A stretch of DNA of 50,476 nt from Candidatus Scatomonas pullistercoris (GCA_018713515.1 DVOO01000010.1:1-50476); one strand, 5' to 3'. Shown: positions 16,305 to 24,107, counted from the stretch's first letter. Program-made: numbers and translations. The notes: generated by a model not told the origin, from the sequence alone.

Positions 16305-17483
16305 ATGAATGAGCTGCAGTTAAAGTACGGATGCAATCCGAATCAGAAACCGTCCCGCATCTACATGACGGATGGAAGTGAGCTGCCCATTACGGTGCTT
16401 TCCGGACGCCCCGGATACATCAATTTCCTGGATGCCTTTAATGGCTGGCAGCTGGTAAGGGAGCTGAAGAAAGCCACCGGACTTCCGGCAGCTACCTCCT
16501 TTAAGCACGTATCCCCGGCGGGGGCTGCCGTGGGTCTGCCCATGGAGGATGTTCTGAAAAAGATCTACTGGGTGGATGATATGGGAGAGCTGTCCCCCCT
16601 GGCCTGTGCCTACGCGAGAGCCAGAGGTGCGGACCGGATGTCTTCCTTCGGTGATTTCATCGCTCTTTCAGATATCTGCGATAAAGACACGGCTTCTCTG
16701 ATTAAGAGAGAGGTTTCGGACGGCGTTATCGCGCCCGGATATACAGACGAGGCCCTGGAGATTCTGAAGTCCAAGAAAAACGGAAATTACTGCGTGATCC
16801 AGATGGATGAGAATTACGTACCCGCTCCCCTGGAGCACAAGGAAGTATTCGGCGTCTGCTTCGAGCAGGGAAGACAGGAACTGCCCATCGATGACGCTCT
16901 GCTTTCCAATATTGTGACGAAAAATAAGGATCTGCCGGAGAGTGCCGCCAGGGATCTGAAGATTTCCCTGATTACTCTGAAATATACCCAGTCCAACTCC
17001 GTGTGCTTCGTGAAGGACGGACAGGCCATCGGTATCGGCGCTGGCCAGCAGTCCCGGGTACACTGCACCAGATTGGCGGGCCAGAAGGCAGACAACTGGT
17101 GGCTGCGCCAGAGCCCGCAGGTTCTGGGACTGCAGTTTGTGGACGGCATCCGCCGGGCAGACAGGGACAATGCCATAGATGTGTACATCGGCGAGGAATA
17201 TATGGATGTGCTGGCCGAAGGCGCATGGCAGAAGATCTTCAAGGTAAAGCCGGCTGTATTTACCAGAGAGGAGAAGAGAGCCTGGCTGGATAAGATGGAG
17301 GGTGTGACCCTGGGCTCGGATGCGTTCTTCCCCTTCTCCGACAATATTGAGCGGGCGCATAAAAGCGGCGTAAAATATGTGGCGGAGCCCGGCGGTTCTG
17401 TAAGGGACGATGCAGTCATCGAGTGCTGTGACAAGTACGGAATGGTGATGGCCTTCACAGGCATCCGTCTGTTCCATCATTGA
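16305..17483 (+). CDS. purH: Free-standing AICAR formyltransferase (PurH C-terminal domain type)
   Basis: 392 residues that match only the transformylase part of PurH. It begins MNELQLKYGCNPNQKPSRIY and contains the catalytic pair Lys67-His68 in SFKHVSPAGAAVG, the TLKYTQSNSVCFVKDGQ and IGAGQQSRVHCTRLAG blocks and a normal end (MAFTGIRLFHH). The N-terminal cyclohydrolase (MGS-like) domain of usual PurH is absent, and the task is done by PurO next door. It transfers the formyl group of 10-formyl-THF to AICAR. Ribosome binding site AAGGAGG. Confidence 0.93.
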   Translation: MNELQLKYGCNPNQKPSRIYMTDGSELPITVLSGRPGYINFLDAFNGWQLVRELKKATGLPAATSFKHVSPAGAAVGLPMEDVLKKIYWVDDMGELSPLACAYARARGADRMSSFGDFIALSDICDKDTASLIKREVSDGVIAPGYTDEALEILKSKKNGNYCVIQMDENYVPAPLEHKEVFGVCFEQGRQELPIDDALLSNIVTKNKDLPESAARDLKISLITLKYTQSNSVCFVKDGQAIGIGAGQQSRVHCTRLAGQKADNWWLRQSPQVLGLQFVDGIRRADRDNAIDVYIGEEYMDVLAEGAWQKIFKVKPAVFTREEKRAWLDKMEGVTLGSDAFFPFSDNIERAHKSGVKYVAEPGGSVRDDAVIECCDKYGMVMAFTGIRLFHH

Positions 17484-17509
17484 TAAAACAGTCAGAAAAC
17501 AGAAGAGAT

Positions 17510-17552
17510 GCAGAAGGGGGCGGCTGCCGGCGGAGGGAGCCGTCCCCTTCTG
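17510..17552 (+). repeat. Long GC hairpin after purH
   Basis: A 16-bp stem, GCAGAAGGGGGCGGCT (17510-17525) with AGCCGTCCCCTTCTGC (17538-17553), one G-U pair, 12-nt loop. No T tract follows, so it is more likely an RNA-stability or weak pausing element than a true terminator. Confidence 0.55.
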
Positions 17553-17577
17553 CGCGGAGCAGAAAGGCAGTGAAAAA

Positions 17578-17820
17578 ATGAGGCGGATGGAATTTAAAAT
17601 GGAGCGCCACGGGCTTCTGGAAGTGGGGCAGGAAGTGCAGGTTACGGAAAGCGCGCTGCCCACCTCCTATTACTATACGATTGTGCCGGCAGTGGCCATG
17701 AGCAAAAACTACCAGGCCTATGAGCGCCTGAAATCTACGAAGGGTATTGTAAAAGAGATTAATCAGACCAGCAGGGGGTATTATACGATTGTCGAATTCG
17801 ATGAAGAAGAACCATCCTGA
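17578..17820 (+). CDS. Small conserved protein of unknown function
   Basis: 80 residues from ATG 17578 (GAAAGG upstream; an internal ATG at 17587 is possible). Sequence is mixed beta-like: VGQEVQVTESALPTSYYYTIVPAVAMSKNYQAYERLKSTKG is recast here only as landmarks: VTESALPTSYYYT (about 21-33) and KGIVKEINQTSRGYYTIVEF (about 55-74). No cysteines, signal peptide or membrane segment. It resembles a small SH3-like or hydrolase-independent fold found in Lachnospiraceae, but I do not recognise the family. It overlaps the next gene by 20 nt, so the two are probably co-translated. Confidence 0.65.
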   Translation: MRRMEFKMERHGLLEVGQEVQVTESALPTSYYYTIVPAVAMSKNYQAYERLKSTKGIVKEINQTSRGYYTIVEFDEEEPS

Positions 17821-18304
17821 GAAACAGATGCACACGCTGGCTCCTGTATATGACAGCCGGTCCAGGATTCTGATTCTGGGCAGCTTCCCCTCTGTAAAAT
17901 CCAGGGAAACGGGATTCTATTACGGTCATCCCCGGAACCGTTTCTGGAAGGTGCTGGCGGGTCTGTTCGGGGAAACGGAACCGGAGACGGTCCCCGAGAA
18001 GAGGGCGCTGCTGCTGGGCAGAGGCGTGGCCCTCTATGATGTAATCGAATCCTGCACAATTACCGGCTCCAGTGACAGCAGCATCCGGGACGTGGTGCCG
18101 GCGGATCTGGATCCTATCCTTGAAGCGGCGGATATCCGGCAGATCTTTTGCAACGGAGGAACATCCTTCCGCCTGTACCGCAGATATCTGGAATCCCGCA
18201 CCGGAAGAGAGGCGCTTGGCCTGCCATCCACCAGCCCGGCCAACGCCGCCTGCAGTCTGGAACAGCTTCTGCAGGCATGGAAAATCTGTCTGAATTTTGT
18301 CTAA
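17801..18304 (+). CDS. Hypoxanthine (deoxyinosine)-DNA glycosylase, UDG superfamily
   Basis: About 167 residues. Near the N-terminus APVYDSRSRILILGSFPSVKSRE gives the motif-1 GSFPS stretch typical of the family-6 uracil-DNA glycosylase group (HDG), followed by YYGHPRNRFWKVL and the C-terminal loop LPSTSPANA that inserts into DNA. Such enzymes excise hypoxanthine made by adenine deamination. Start choice is uncertain: ATG 17801 overlaps the previous gene by 20 nt, and ATG 17828 would also give a normal N-terminus. Neither has a strong ribosome binding site, consistent with coupling to the upstream gene. Confidence 0.85.
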   Translation: MKKNHPEKQMHTLAPVYDSRSRILILGSFPSVKSRETGFYYGHPRNRFWKVLAGLFGETEPETVPEKRALLLGRGVALYDVIESCTITGSSDSSIRDVVPADLDPILEAADIRQIFCNGGTSFRLYRRYLESRTGREALGLPSTSPANAACSLEQLLQAWKICLNFV

Positions 18305-18332
18305 AACGGATAACTTTCCCGGGGGAACGCAC

Positions 18333-18361
18333 TTGCCAAGCAAGCGGAAACTCTGTATAAT
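18333..18361 (+). promoter_or_regulatory. Promoter of the small-protein/CsoR unit
   Basis: TTGCCA (18333-18338), 17 nt, TATAAT (18356-18361). A perfect -10, 26 nt before the start codon at 18388. Confidence 0.75.
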
Positions 18362-18387
18362 CAAAGGACAGAGCAGGAGGAAAGACC

Positions 18388-18615
18388 ATGAAAAGCTATG
18401 AAGCAGTGTGGGAGATATTCAATCAATGTCCCAATAATCAGATGCGGGACGTCTTTTTTGAGGAGCTGGAGCTTGAGGATCCGGAACAGTACATCCGGGA
18501 GAAGTTTAAGGATAAAGACTTTACCTATGAGAAAACCGTTCAGCCGGATGGCACCCTTATCTTTGATATTGTGACCTCCGGGATCCGGCAGAGATACAGT
18601 TTTACAGAATGTTAG
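18388..18615 (+). CDS. Small acidic protein of unknown function
   Basis: 75 residues from ATG 18388, with the strong site GCAGGAGGAAAG. It starts MKSYEAVWEIFNQCPNNQMRD and continues with an acidic helix (FFEELELEDPEQYI) and an antiparallel strand pair (EKTVQPDGTLIFDIVTSG, QRYSFTEC). No known motif. Two cysteines (14 and 75). It shares a promoter with the CsoR-type repressor 13 nt downstream, which hints at a link to metal or sulfur stress, by position only. Confidence 0.65.
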   Translation: MKSYEAVWEIFNQCPNNQMRDVFFEELELEDPEQYIREKFKDKDFTYEKTVQPDGTLIFDIVTSGIRQRYSFTEC

Positions 18616-18628
18616 AGGAGAGGTTTGG

Positions 18629-18982
18629 ATGCATACAGAGCATACATCAGCGGGCATGCACAGACATGTGATGGAAGACGGCTCCGTGATCGAGCATACC
18701 CATGAGCATACGCATGCGCATACCCACCAGAATACGAAAGCAGTCCTGAACCGCATTTCCCGGGCCATCGGCCATCTGGAATCCATCAAGCGGATGGTGG
18801 AGGATGGAAGGGACTGCAGTGAGGTGCTGGTGCAGCTGTCGGCGGTGAAGGCTGCGATTAACAATACGGGCAAGGTGATCCTCCATGATCATATTGAGCA
18901 CTGTATTGTGGACGCAGTGGAGAGCGGCGATATGAAAGCCCTGGAGGAGCTGAACGCGGCCATTGACCAGTTTATTAAATAG
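18629..18982 (+). CDS. CsoR/FrmR-family metal-sensing repressor with His-rich N-terminus
   Basis: 117 residues. The core (about 36-117) is the all-helical DUF156 fold: AVLNRISRAIGHLESIKRMVEDGRDC. The metal ligands Cys63, His88 and Cys92 (HDHIEHC) match the C-H-C set of copper sensors. The first 33 residues contain ten histidines (HTHEHTHAHTH at 23-33), an unusual tail that could buffer or hand over copper, nickel or zinc. In the family, the apo-protein represses and metal releases it from DNA. No copper ATPase or chaperone is nearby, so the target genes lie elsewhere or the promoter at 18333 is autoregulated. Terminator directly after. Confidence 0.88.
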   Translation: MHTEHTSAGMHRHVMEDGSVIEHTHEHTHAHTHQNTKAVLNRISRAIGHLESIKRMVEDGRDCSEVLVQLSAVKAAINNTGKVILHDHIEHCIVDAVESGDMKALEELNAAIDQFIK

Positions 18983-18992
18983 TCTTTCGGAG

Positions 18993-19024
18993 AGAAGATG
19001 CCGCTTTTGTGGTATCTTCTTTTT
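18993..19024 (+). terminator. Terminator after the CsoR gene
   Basis: AGAAGATGCC (18993-19002) pairs with GGTATCTTCT (19011-19020, one G-U pair), loop GCTTTTGT, then five T. Confidence 0.8.
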
Positions 19025-19031
19025 CGGTGTT

Positions 19032-19175
19032 TTGATTAACGGCACAATCTCCACTCTGGTGCGGACGAATGGAAGGCTGCTGAGTTCCTGGACGAATATT
19101 ATGGTAGCCGCGCCGCTCTGCTTCTTTATCGTTCTGCAGAGTGTATTTGCAAAGATTGAGGACAGCAGAAAATAA
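19032..19175 (+). pseudogene. Possible remnant of a small membrane protein
   Basis: A 47-codon open stretch starting at a TTG encodes one hydrophobic segment (WTNIMVAAPLCFFIVLQSVF) after a polar part (NGTISTLVRTNGRLLSS). It begins just behind the CsoR terminator and has no ribosome binding site or promoter. The pattern recalls the second half of small two-helix proteins such as DUF2798, whose first helix would be missing. It may also be a chance reading frame. Confidence 0.3.
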
Positions 19176-19240
19176 GCAGTTCAGAAAGCGACAGATTGCG
19201 CGGGGCCGCCGGCAGTTTTCTGCGTCCTGGTATTTTATCC

Positions 19241-19269
19241 TTGACAGGGCAGAGCCGGGTAGCTACAAT
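19241..19269 (+). promoter_or_regulatory. Promoter of the Mrp-type ATPase gene
   Basis: TTGACA (19241-19246), 17 nt, TACAAT (19264-19269). The rest of the 160-nt gap shows only the ribosome binding site AAGGAGAAG before 19338. Confidence 0.8.
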
Positions 19270-19337
19270 TAATTTTATCCGCAGAAAAGGTGTAAATATC
19301 GTGAATCAAACACGAAGAAGATAAGGAGAAGACGAAG

Positions 19338-20180
19338 ATGGGTAAAGAATGCAGTAACGAGAGCTGTTCCAAGGAGAGCTGTGAGGGCTGCCCCAGCAGG
19401 GAGAAGCCCGATTTTCATGTGGATCTGAACCGTTTTTCACATGTAGCGCACGTAATCGGAGTCGTCAGCGGCAAGGGCGGCGTGGGAAAATCCTTTGTGA
19501 CAGCTTCCCTGGCCAACGCCATGGCGGCTATGGGATACCGGACAGGAATTCTGGACGCGGACATTACAGGCCCCTCTATTCCGCGCATGTACGGCCTGCA
19601 CGGACCGACGGGAATGGATGAGCAGGGGATCCGGCCGCTGGAATCTGCCAACGGCATTTCCGTTATGTCGGTCAACCTGCTGCTCCCCGGGGAGGATGAG
19701 CCGGTTATCTGGAGAGGCCCGGTAATTGCCAATATGGTGAAGCAGTTCTGGACAGATGTGGTATGGGGAGAACTGGACTATCTCTTTGTGGATATGCCTC
19801 CGGGAACGGGAGATGTGCCTCTGACAGTTTTCCAGTCCCTTCCGGTGGACGGCATCCTGATTGTGACATCGCCCCAGGAGCTGGTTGAGATGATCGTAAC
19901 CAAAGCCTACAAGATGGCGGTTATGATGAAGATCCCTGTGCTGGGCCTGATAGAGAATTACAGCTATATCCTCTGCCCGGACTGCGGGAAGAAAATTTCC
20001 GTATTCGGGGAAAGCCATGTGGAGGAGGTGGCCGGACAGATGGGGCTTCCGGTTCTGGGGAGACTGCCCATTGAGAGCCGGCTGGCGGGACTGGCCGATG
20101 AAGGCAGGTTTGCGGAGGTACTGAATGAGTACCTGGACGATGCGGCTGCCGAGCTGCGGAAATTCAGCGTGAAAGAATAA
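19338..20180 (+). CDS. Mrp/NBP35-type Fe-S cluster carrier ATPase
   Basis: 280 residues. The deviant Walker A is GKGGVGKS (about 45-52), followed by DADITGPS, VDMPPGTGD and SPQELVEM, all typical of Mrp/ApbC/NBP35. An N-terminal four-cysteine segment (Cys5, 10, 15, 18) resembles the cluster-binding tail of Nbp35, and the C-terminal CPDC (Cys213, Cys216) is the bridging cluster site of the dimer. Members bind a [4Fe-4S] cluster and pass it to target enzymes such as radical-SAM proteins. Single gene with its own promoter. Confidence 0.92.
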   Translation: MGKECSNESCSKESCEGCPSREKPDFHVDLNRFSHVAHVIGVVSGKGGVGKSFVTASLANAMAAMGYRTGILDADITGPSIPRMYGLHGPTGMDEQGIRPLESANGISVMSVNLLLPGEDEPVIWRGPVIANMVKQFWTDVVWGELDYLFVDMPPGTGDVPLTVFQSLPVDGILIVTSPQELVEMIVTKAYKMAVMMKIPVLGLIENYSYILCPDCGKKISVFGESHVEEVAGQMGLPVLGRLPIESRLAGLADEGRFAEVLNEYLDDAAAELRKFSVKE

Positions 20181-20273
20181 AATTTTAGTTAAAATGTCCA
20201 TTGCCCGGGCGGAAAAGGGAGCAGTTTGCACAAACACCGGGAGAAATATTCGGGAAATTCGTCGAAATCCGCA

Positions 20274-20303
20274 TTGACATTTTGAACCTAAAAGTGAGAT
20301 ACT
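20274..20303 (+). promoter_or_regulatory. Promoter of the HPr-like gene
   Basis: TTGACA (20274-20279), 18 nt, GATACT (20298-20303). The leader of about 75 nt contains a 28-codon open frame from ATG 20306, but with no room for a ribosome binding site. Confidence 0.6.
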
Positions 20304-20384
20304 ACATGGCAAAGAAAAGTTCCTGTAAAAGACTGGAAAATTCTTTTGAAGCCCAAGGTCTCATTATAAGAAAGGATGATCAAA

Positions 20385-20612
20385 ATGCCTGAAACAAAAG
20401 TTATGTTTCACGATGCAGAAGAAGTTGAAGAGTTTGTGAATGCCGCTTCCCGATGCGATTTTGATATTGACATTTTTTATAACCGCATCGTGATTGATGC
20501 AAAGTCCATCCTGGGCATCCTGAGCATGGGGCTGTGCAGAGCGCTGACAGTACAGTGCTACGGAGACAGTCCGGAGTTCAATCAGACTCTGCAGAAGTTT
20601 GCAGTTGCCTGA
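20385..20612 (+). CDS. HPr-like protein without the phosphorylated histidine
   Basis: 75 residues from ATG 20385 (AGAAAGG 8 nt upstream; the ATG at 20376 is too close to it). The sequence threads onto the PTS phosphocarrier HPr: the segment FVNAASRCDFDIDI corresponds to the first helix and IDAKSILGILSMGL to the regulatory-serine helix of HPr. The active-site GLHARPA block is replaced by MFHDAEE, so phosphoryl transfer through His15 is not expected. The serine (in KSILG) is retained, so binding partners such as HPr kinase or CcpA are imaginable but unproven. Followed by a weak terminator. Confidence 0.75.
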   Translation: MPETKVMFHDAEEVEEFVNAASRCDFDIDIFYNRIVIDAKSILGILSMGLCRALTVQCYGDSPEFNQTLQKFAVA

Positions 20613-20663
20613 GAGGAGAGTCTGAAAGGAAGCAGCGGAAGCTGAAGCATAAACAAAACCGGA

Positions 20664-20704
20664 GAGCCGTCCGAGAGCAGAAGTGCTTTTGGGCGGCTTT
20701 CTGC
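20664..20704 (+). terminator. Probable terminator after the HPr-like gene
   Basis: AGCCGTCC (20664-20671) pairs with GGGCGGCT (20691-20698, G-U allowed), loop about 19 nt, then TTTCTG. Moderate strength only. Confidence 0.5.
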
Positions 20705-20726
20705 CGTCGGCAGGAGGTGAGCTGAT

Positions 20727-23087
20727 TTGGAGGAAAAAAAGAAGATAAGGATCTCTGTCCGCAGCCTGGTGGAATTTCTTCTCCGGAGAGGCGATCTGGA
20801 TAACCGGAAGGGGGGCTTTGCGGAGCGGGAGGCCATGCAGATGGGCAGCCGGCTTCACAGAAAAATTCAGAAGCAGATGGGCGGAGCCTATCAGGCCGAG
20901 GTGCCGCTGCGCTTTGAAAAGGAATACGAGCATTTTGTTCTGGTGGTGGAGGGCCGGGCCGACGGTATCTTTACCGATCAGGAGGGCACGGCCATTGATG
21001 AGATCAAGGGAATTTTTCAGAATCTGGAACGGCTGGAGGAGCCGGTTCCGGTGCATCTGGCCCAGGCAAAGTGCTACGCCTATATATACGGCCTGGACAG
21101 AAAATTCGAGAGAATCGGGGTGCAGATGACCTACTGCCAGATGGACACAGAGGAGATCCGCCGTTTCCGGGTGACGTACGCCATGGAAGAGCTGGATCTC
21201 TGGTTTGCCGGCCTGCTGGACGAATACTGGAAATGGGCGGAAGAACAGTGGCAGTGGGAACAGAAACGGAACGCTTCCATGCAGGGCCTGGAATTCCCCT
21301 ATCTCTACCGGCCTGGCCAGCGGGAGATGGTGGCGGCCGTCTACCGGAGCATTCTCCGCCGGAAACAGCTTTTTGTTCAGGCCCCCACTGGTGTGGGCAA
21401 GACAATGTCTACAGTATTTCCTGCTGTCCGGGCCTGCGGGGAGGGCCTGGCCAGCAGGATTTTCTATCTGACTGCCAAGACCATTACGCGGACGGTGGCG
21501 GAGGAAGCTTTTGCGGTTCTGGGGGATAGAGGACTGCGTTTCCGGTGTCTGACAATCACGGCCAAAGAAAAAATGTGCGTGCTGGAGGAACCGGACTGCA
21601 ATCCGGCCGCCTGCCCCAGGGCCCGGGGACATTATGACCGGATTCATGAAGCAGTCTTTGAGATGCTGACGGGTCAGAAGGACTTCCGCAGGGAGGCCCT
21701 GCTGTCCCAGAGCGAAAAATGGCAGGTGTGCCCCTATGAACTGGAGTTGGAGCTGGCCGTCTGGATGGATGCGGTGATCTGTGACTACAATTACGTGTTT
21801 GCCCCGGATGTAAAGCTCCGGCGTTTTTTCGGGGAAGGAAGCCGGAGGGAAGACTTTATTTTTCTGATCGACGAGGCCCACAATCTTGTGGAACGGGGAA
21901 GAGATATGTACAGTGCCAAGGTCTGCAAGGAAGATTTTCTGGCCATGAAGAAGAAGGTCAGACCCTACAGCAGAAAGCTGGAGCGAGCCCTGGAACGCTG
22001 CAATCATCAGCTGCTCCTGTATAAAAGAGAGTGCGGGGATGTCGGGAGACTGGAATCGGCGGGAAGCTTTGCCATGCAGGCCGCGGGGCTTCTGGGAGAG
22101 CTGGAGGAGTTTCTACAGGAGCTGGAGGATGGCCCTTTCCGAAGAGAAGTGCTGGAATTCTATTTTGCCATCCGCTCCTTTACGGCCATCTATGAGCTGG
22201 TGGATGAGAATTATTTAATCTACGGGCGCCATGGGAAGGACGGAAGATTCTGGCTGAAGCTCTGCTGCGTGAATCCTGCGGCCAATCTGCAGGCCTGTCT
22301 GGATAAGGGCAGAAGCGCCGTGTTTTTTTCCGCCACGCTGCTGCCGGTGAACTATTATAAAAAGCTGCTGAGCGGAAGAGGGGAGGAAGATTACGCGGTG
22401 TATATCCCCTCGCCTTTCTGCGCGGAGAAAAGGCGGCTCTTTATCGGCCGCGATGTCAGCAGCCGGTACAGCCGCCGGGGTCCGGAGGAGTACCGGCGGA
22501 TCGCGGCATATATTCACGCCTTTACCGGCGCCAGACAGGGTAACTATATGGTCTTCCTCCCCTCCTACCAGATGCTGGAAAATGTAGAAGAAATTTACCG
22601 GGAGCTGTCACGGGGGGAAGAGAGGGAATGTCTCTGTCAGACACCTTCCATGCGGGAGCAGGAGAGAGAAGCGTTTCTGGAGGCGTTTCGGGAAGGGAGA
22701 GAAAAGACCCTGGTGGGCTTCTGCGTTATGGGAGGGATTTTTGCAGAGGGAATTGATCTTTCCGGAGAGAAACTGATCGGAGCCCTGGTGGTGGGAACCG
22801 GACTGCCTATGGTCAGCGACGAGAGAGAGCTCCTGCGGAGATTTTATGATGAAAAGGGGGAAAACGGGTTTGACTATGCCTACCGTTTTCCGGGGATGAA
22901 CAAGGTGCTGCAGTCCGCGGGGCGCGTGATCCGCACAACCGAGGACCGCGGCGTGATCGCGCTGCTGGATGACCGGTTCTGCACAGCAGAGTATGGGGCT
23001 CTGTTTCCCAGAGAATGGGCGGATGCAGAAGTCTGTACTCTGCAGGAAATTCCGGCGCTGCTGCAGGAATTCTGGGACCGCGGCTAA
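20727..23087 (+). CDS. Cas4/RecB-like nuclease fused to an XPD/DinG-type Fe-S helicase
   Basis: 786 residues from TTG 20727, chosen for the very strong CAGGAGGTGA before it. The N-terminal part (about 1-180) has the motifs of a RecB/Cas4-type PD-(D/E)XK nuclease: His44, Asp79 in EGRADGIF, Glu92-Ile-Lys94 and Gln113-xxx-Tyr117. The helicase follows: Walker A QAPTGVGKT (Lys225), four cysteines that would hold an Fe-S cluster (284, 291, 296, 335), DEAH at 382-385, GIFAEGIDLSGE and QSAGRVIRT near the end. The likely role is repair of branched or damaged DNA. It stands alone, far from any CRISPR array. Its stop overlaps that of the opposing LysR gene. Confidence 0.9.
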   Translation: MEEKKKIRISVRSLVEFLLRRGDLDNRKGGFAEREAMQMGSRLHRKIQKQMGGAYQAEVPLRFEKEYEHFVLVVEGRADGIFTDQEGTAIDEIKGIFQNLERLEEPVPVHLAQAKCYAYIYGLDRKFERIGVQMTYCQMDTEEIRRFRVTYAMEELDLWFAGLLDEYWKWAEEQWQWEQKRNASMQGLEFPYLYRPGQREMVAAVYRSILRRKQLFVQAPTGVGKTMSTVFPAVRACGEGLASRIFYLTAKTITRTVAEEAFAVLGDRGLRFRCLTITAKEKMCVLEEPDCNPAACPRARGHYDRIHEAVFEMLTGQKDFRREALLSQSEKWQVCPYELELELAVWMDAVICDYNYVFAPDVKLRRFFGEGSRREDFIFLIDEAHNLVERGRDMYSAKVCKEDFLAMKKKVRPYSRKLERALERCNHQLLLYKRECGDVGRLESAGSFAMQAAGLLGELEEFLQELEDGPFRREVLEFYFAIRSFTAIYELVDENYLIYGRHGKDGRFWLKLCCVNPAANLQACLDKGRSAVFFSATLLPVNYYKKLLSGRGEEDYAVYIPSPFCAEKRRLFIGRDVSSRYSRRGPEEYRRIAAYIHAFTGARQGNYMVFLPSYQMLENVEEIYRELSRGEERECLCQTPSMREQEREAFLEAFREGREKTLVGFCVMGGIFAEGIDLSGEKLIGALVVGTGLPMVSDERELLRRFYDEKGENGFDYAYRFPGMNKVLQSAGRVIRTTEDRGVIALLDDRFCTAEYGALFPREWADAEVCTLQEIPALLQEFWDRG

Positions 23088-23980
23088 AGCGCTTCCGTTT
23101 CCGCGGTAAAAAAGCGGATGAAGGCCTTGGCAGCCTGGGGAACGGGCAGATGAGCGTTATGGGCGATGACAAGCTGCCTGGTGGGCAGTGTATCGGCAAT
23201 CTGTACCTGAAAAAGATCTGAGGCCCGGGTAAGGCAGTAGTCCGGCACAAAGGCAATTCCCAGGCCGATGCTGGCCAGATCCACCAGCAGATCATTGCTG
23301 CCCAGCTCGATCTCCGGCACCAGATCCAGCTGATGCTGCTGGAAAAGCTGATGGAGGAATTCGCTGGTAGTGCTTTTGCGGTCCAGCATGAGAATCGGGT
23401 GCTGCAGCAGTTCCTTTAAAGTGATGGTCTTGTTCATCAGTTCCGGATAATGTTCACGGCTGGCGATGAACACATCCCGAAAGGTATGGATAGGGATGGA
23501 GGTCATCCGGTCCGTAAGCCGGGAATTCGGGTAGTTGGTGACGATAAAATCCACCTGCCCGGATTCCAGCAGATCCACACAGCGTGTGGAGGTCTGGTTG
23601 GTAACCTTAATGTGGACGCCGGCATGCTCCCTGTGAAAACGGTTCAGATAAGGAACCAGGAAGTAGCGGCAGATGGTATCGCTGGCCCCGATGCGGATCT
23701 GGCCGCCGCCCAGAGTGCTGGATTCCATGACCTGTGCCTCGCCCCGCTGGATCAGATTGACAGCCGGTTCCACGTAGCGCAGCAGAATCTCGCCTTCAGG
23801 GGTCAGCTGTACCTTTTTTGTGCTGCGGATAAAGAGGGTGATTCCCAACTTCTTTTCCAGAACCTTGACAGACTGGCTTACTGCTGACTGGGAGATAAAC
23901 AGCTGTTTAGATGCCTCGGAAAAGCTCAGGGAAGAGGCAACATGGTAAAATACTTTATACAGTTCATAATTAATATCCAT
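23084..23980 (-). CDS. LysR-family transcriptional regulator
   Basis: 298 residues, standard LysR length. N-terminal winged helix (YELYKVFYHVASSLSFSEASKQLFISQSAVSQSVKVLEKKLG) followed by the periplasmic-binding-like effector domain (about 90-295; IRIGASDTICRYFLVPYL). The effector is not identifiable. It is divergent from the MarR gene and tail-to-tail with the helicase, sharing the four bases CTAA that carry both stop codons. LysR proteins usually control a divergent neighbour, which here would be the MarR-unknown pair. Confidence 0.93.
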   Translation of the reverse strand: MDINYELYKVFYHVASSLSFSEASKQLFISQSAVSQSVKVLEKKLGITLFIRSTKKVQLTPEGEILLRYVEPAVNLIQRGEAQVMESSTLGGGQIRIGASDTICRYFLVPYLNRFHREHAGVHIKVTNQTSTRCVDLLESGQVDFIVTNYPNSRLTDRMTSIPIHTFRDVFIASREHYPELMNKTITLKELLQHPILMLDRKSTTSEFLHQLFQQHQLDLVPEIELGSNDLLVDLASIGLGIAFVPDYCLTRASDLFQVQIADTLPTRQLVIAHNAHLPVPQAAKAFIRFFTAETEAL

Positions 23981-23992
23981 ATTTTGTGCTCC

Positions 23993-24023
23993 TCGTGTGG
24001 TTCAGAAAAATTGTATCACACGA
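23993..24023 (-). promoter_or_regulatory. Inverted repeat in the LysR promoter region
   Basis: TCGTGTG (23993-23999) and CACACGA (24017-24023) are a perfect 7-bp inverted repeat, 17 nt apart, lying 13-43 nt before the LysR start codon. On the minus strand a TGATACAAT extended -10 lies between the arms. It is a candidate autoregulatory site or a 5' mRNA hairpin. Confidence 0.5.
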
Positions 24024-24070
24024 TTTTTTTTTAGAAAAGAGGAAACTTTTTAGGTATACTGCAAAATAGG

Positions 24071-24098
24071 TTGACATAAGCTTGAAATGTGATAAAAT
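24071..24098 (+). promoter_or_regulatory. Promoter of the MarR gene
   Basis: TTGACA (24071-24076), 16 nt, TAAAAT (24093-24098) with a TGA extension. Confidence 0.75.
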
Positions 24099-24107
24099 AG
24101 TATAAAA

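Noticed and set aside
20306-20392. A 28-codon frame in the leader of the HPr-like gene
   Set aside because: It begins at or before the expected transcription start and has no ribosome binding site.
20727-21300. Cas4 gene as part of a CRISPR-Cas locus
   Set aside because: No repeat array or other cas gene is present in the window; the nuclease is fused to a helicase and fits DNA repair better.
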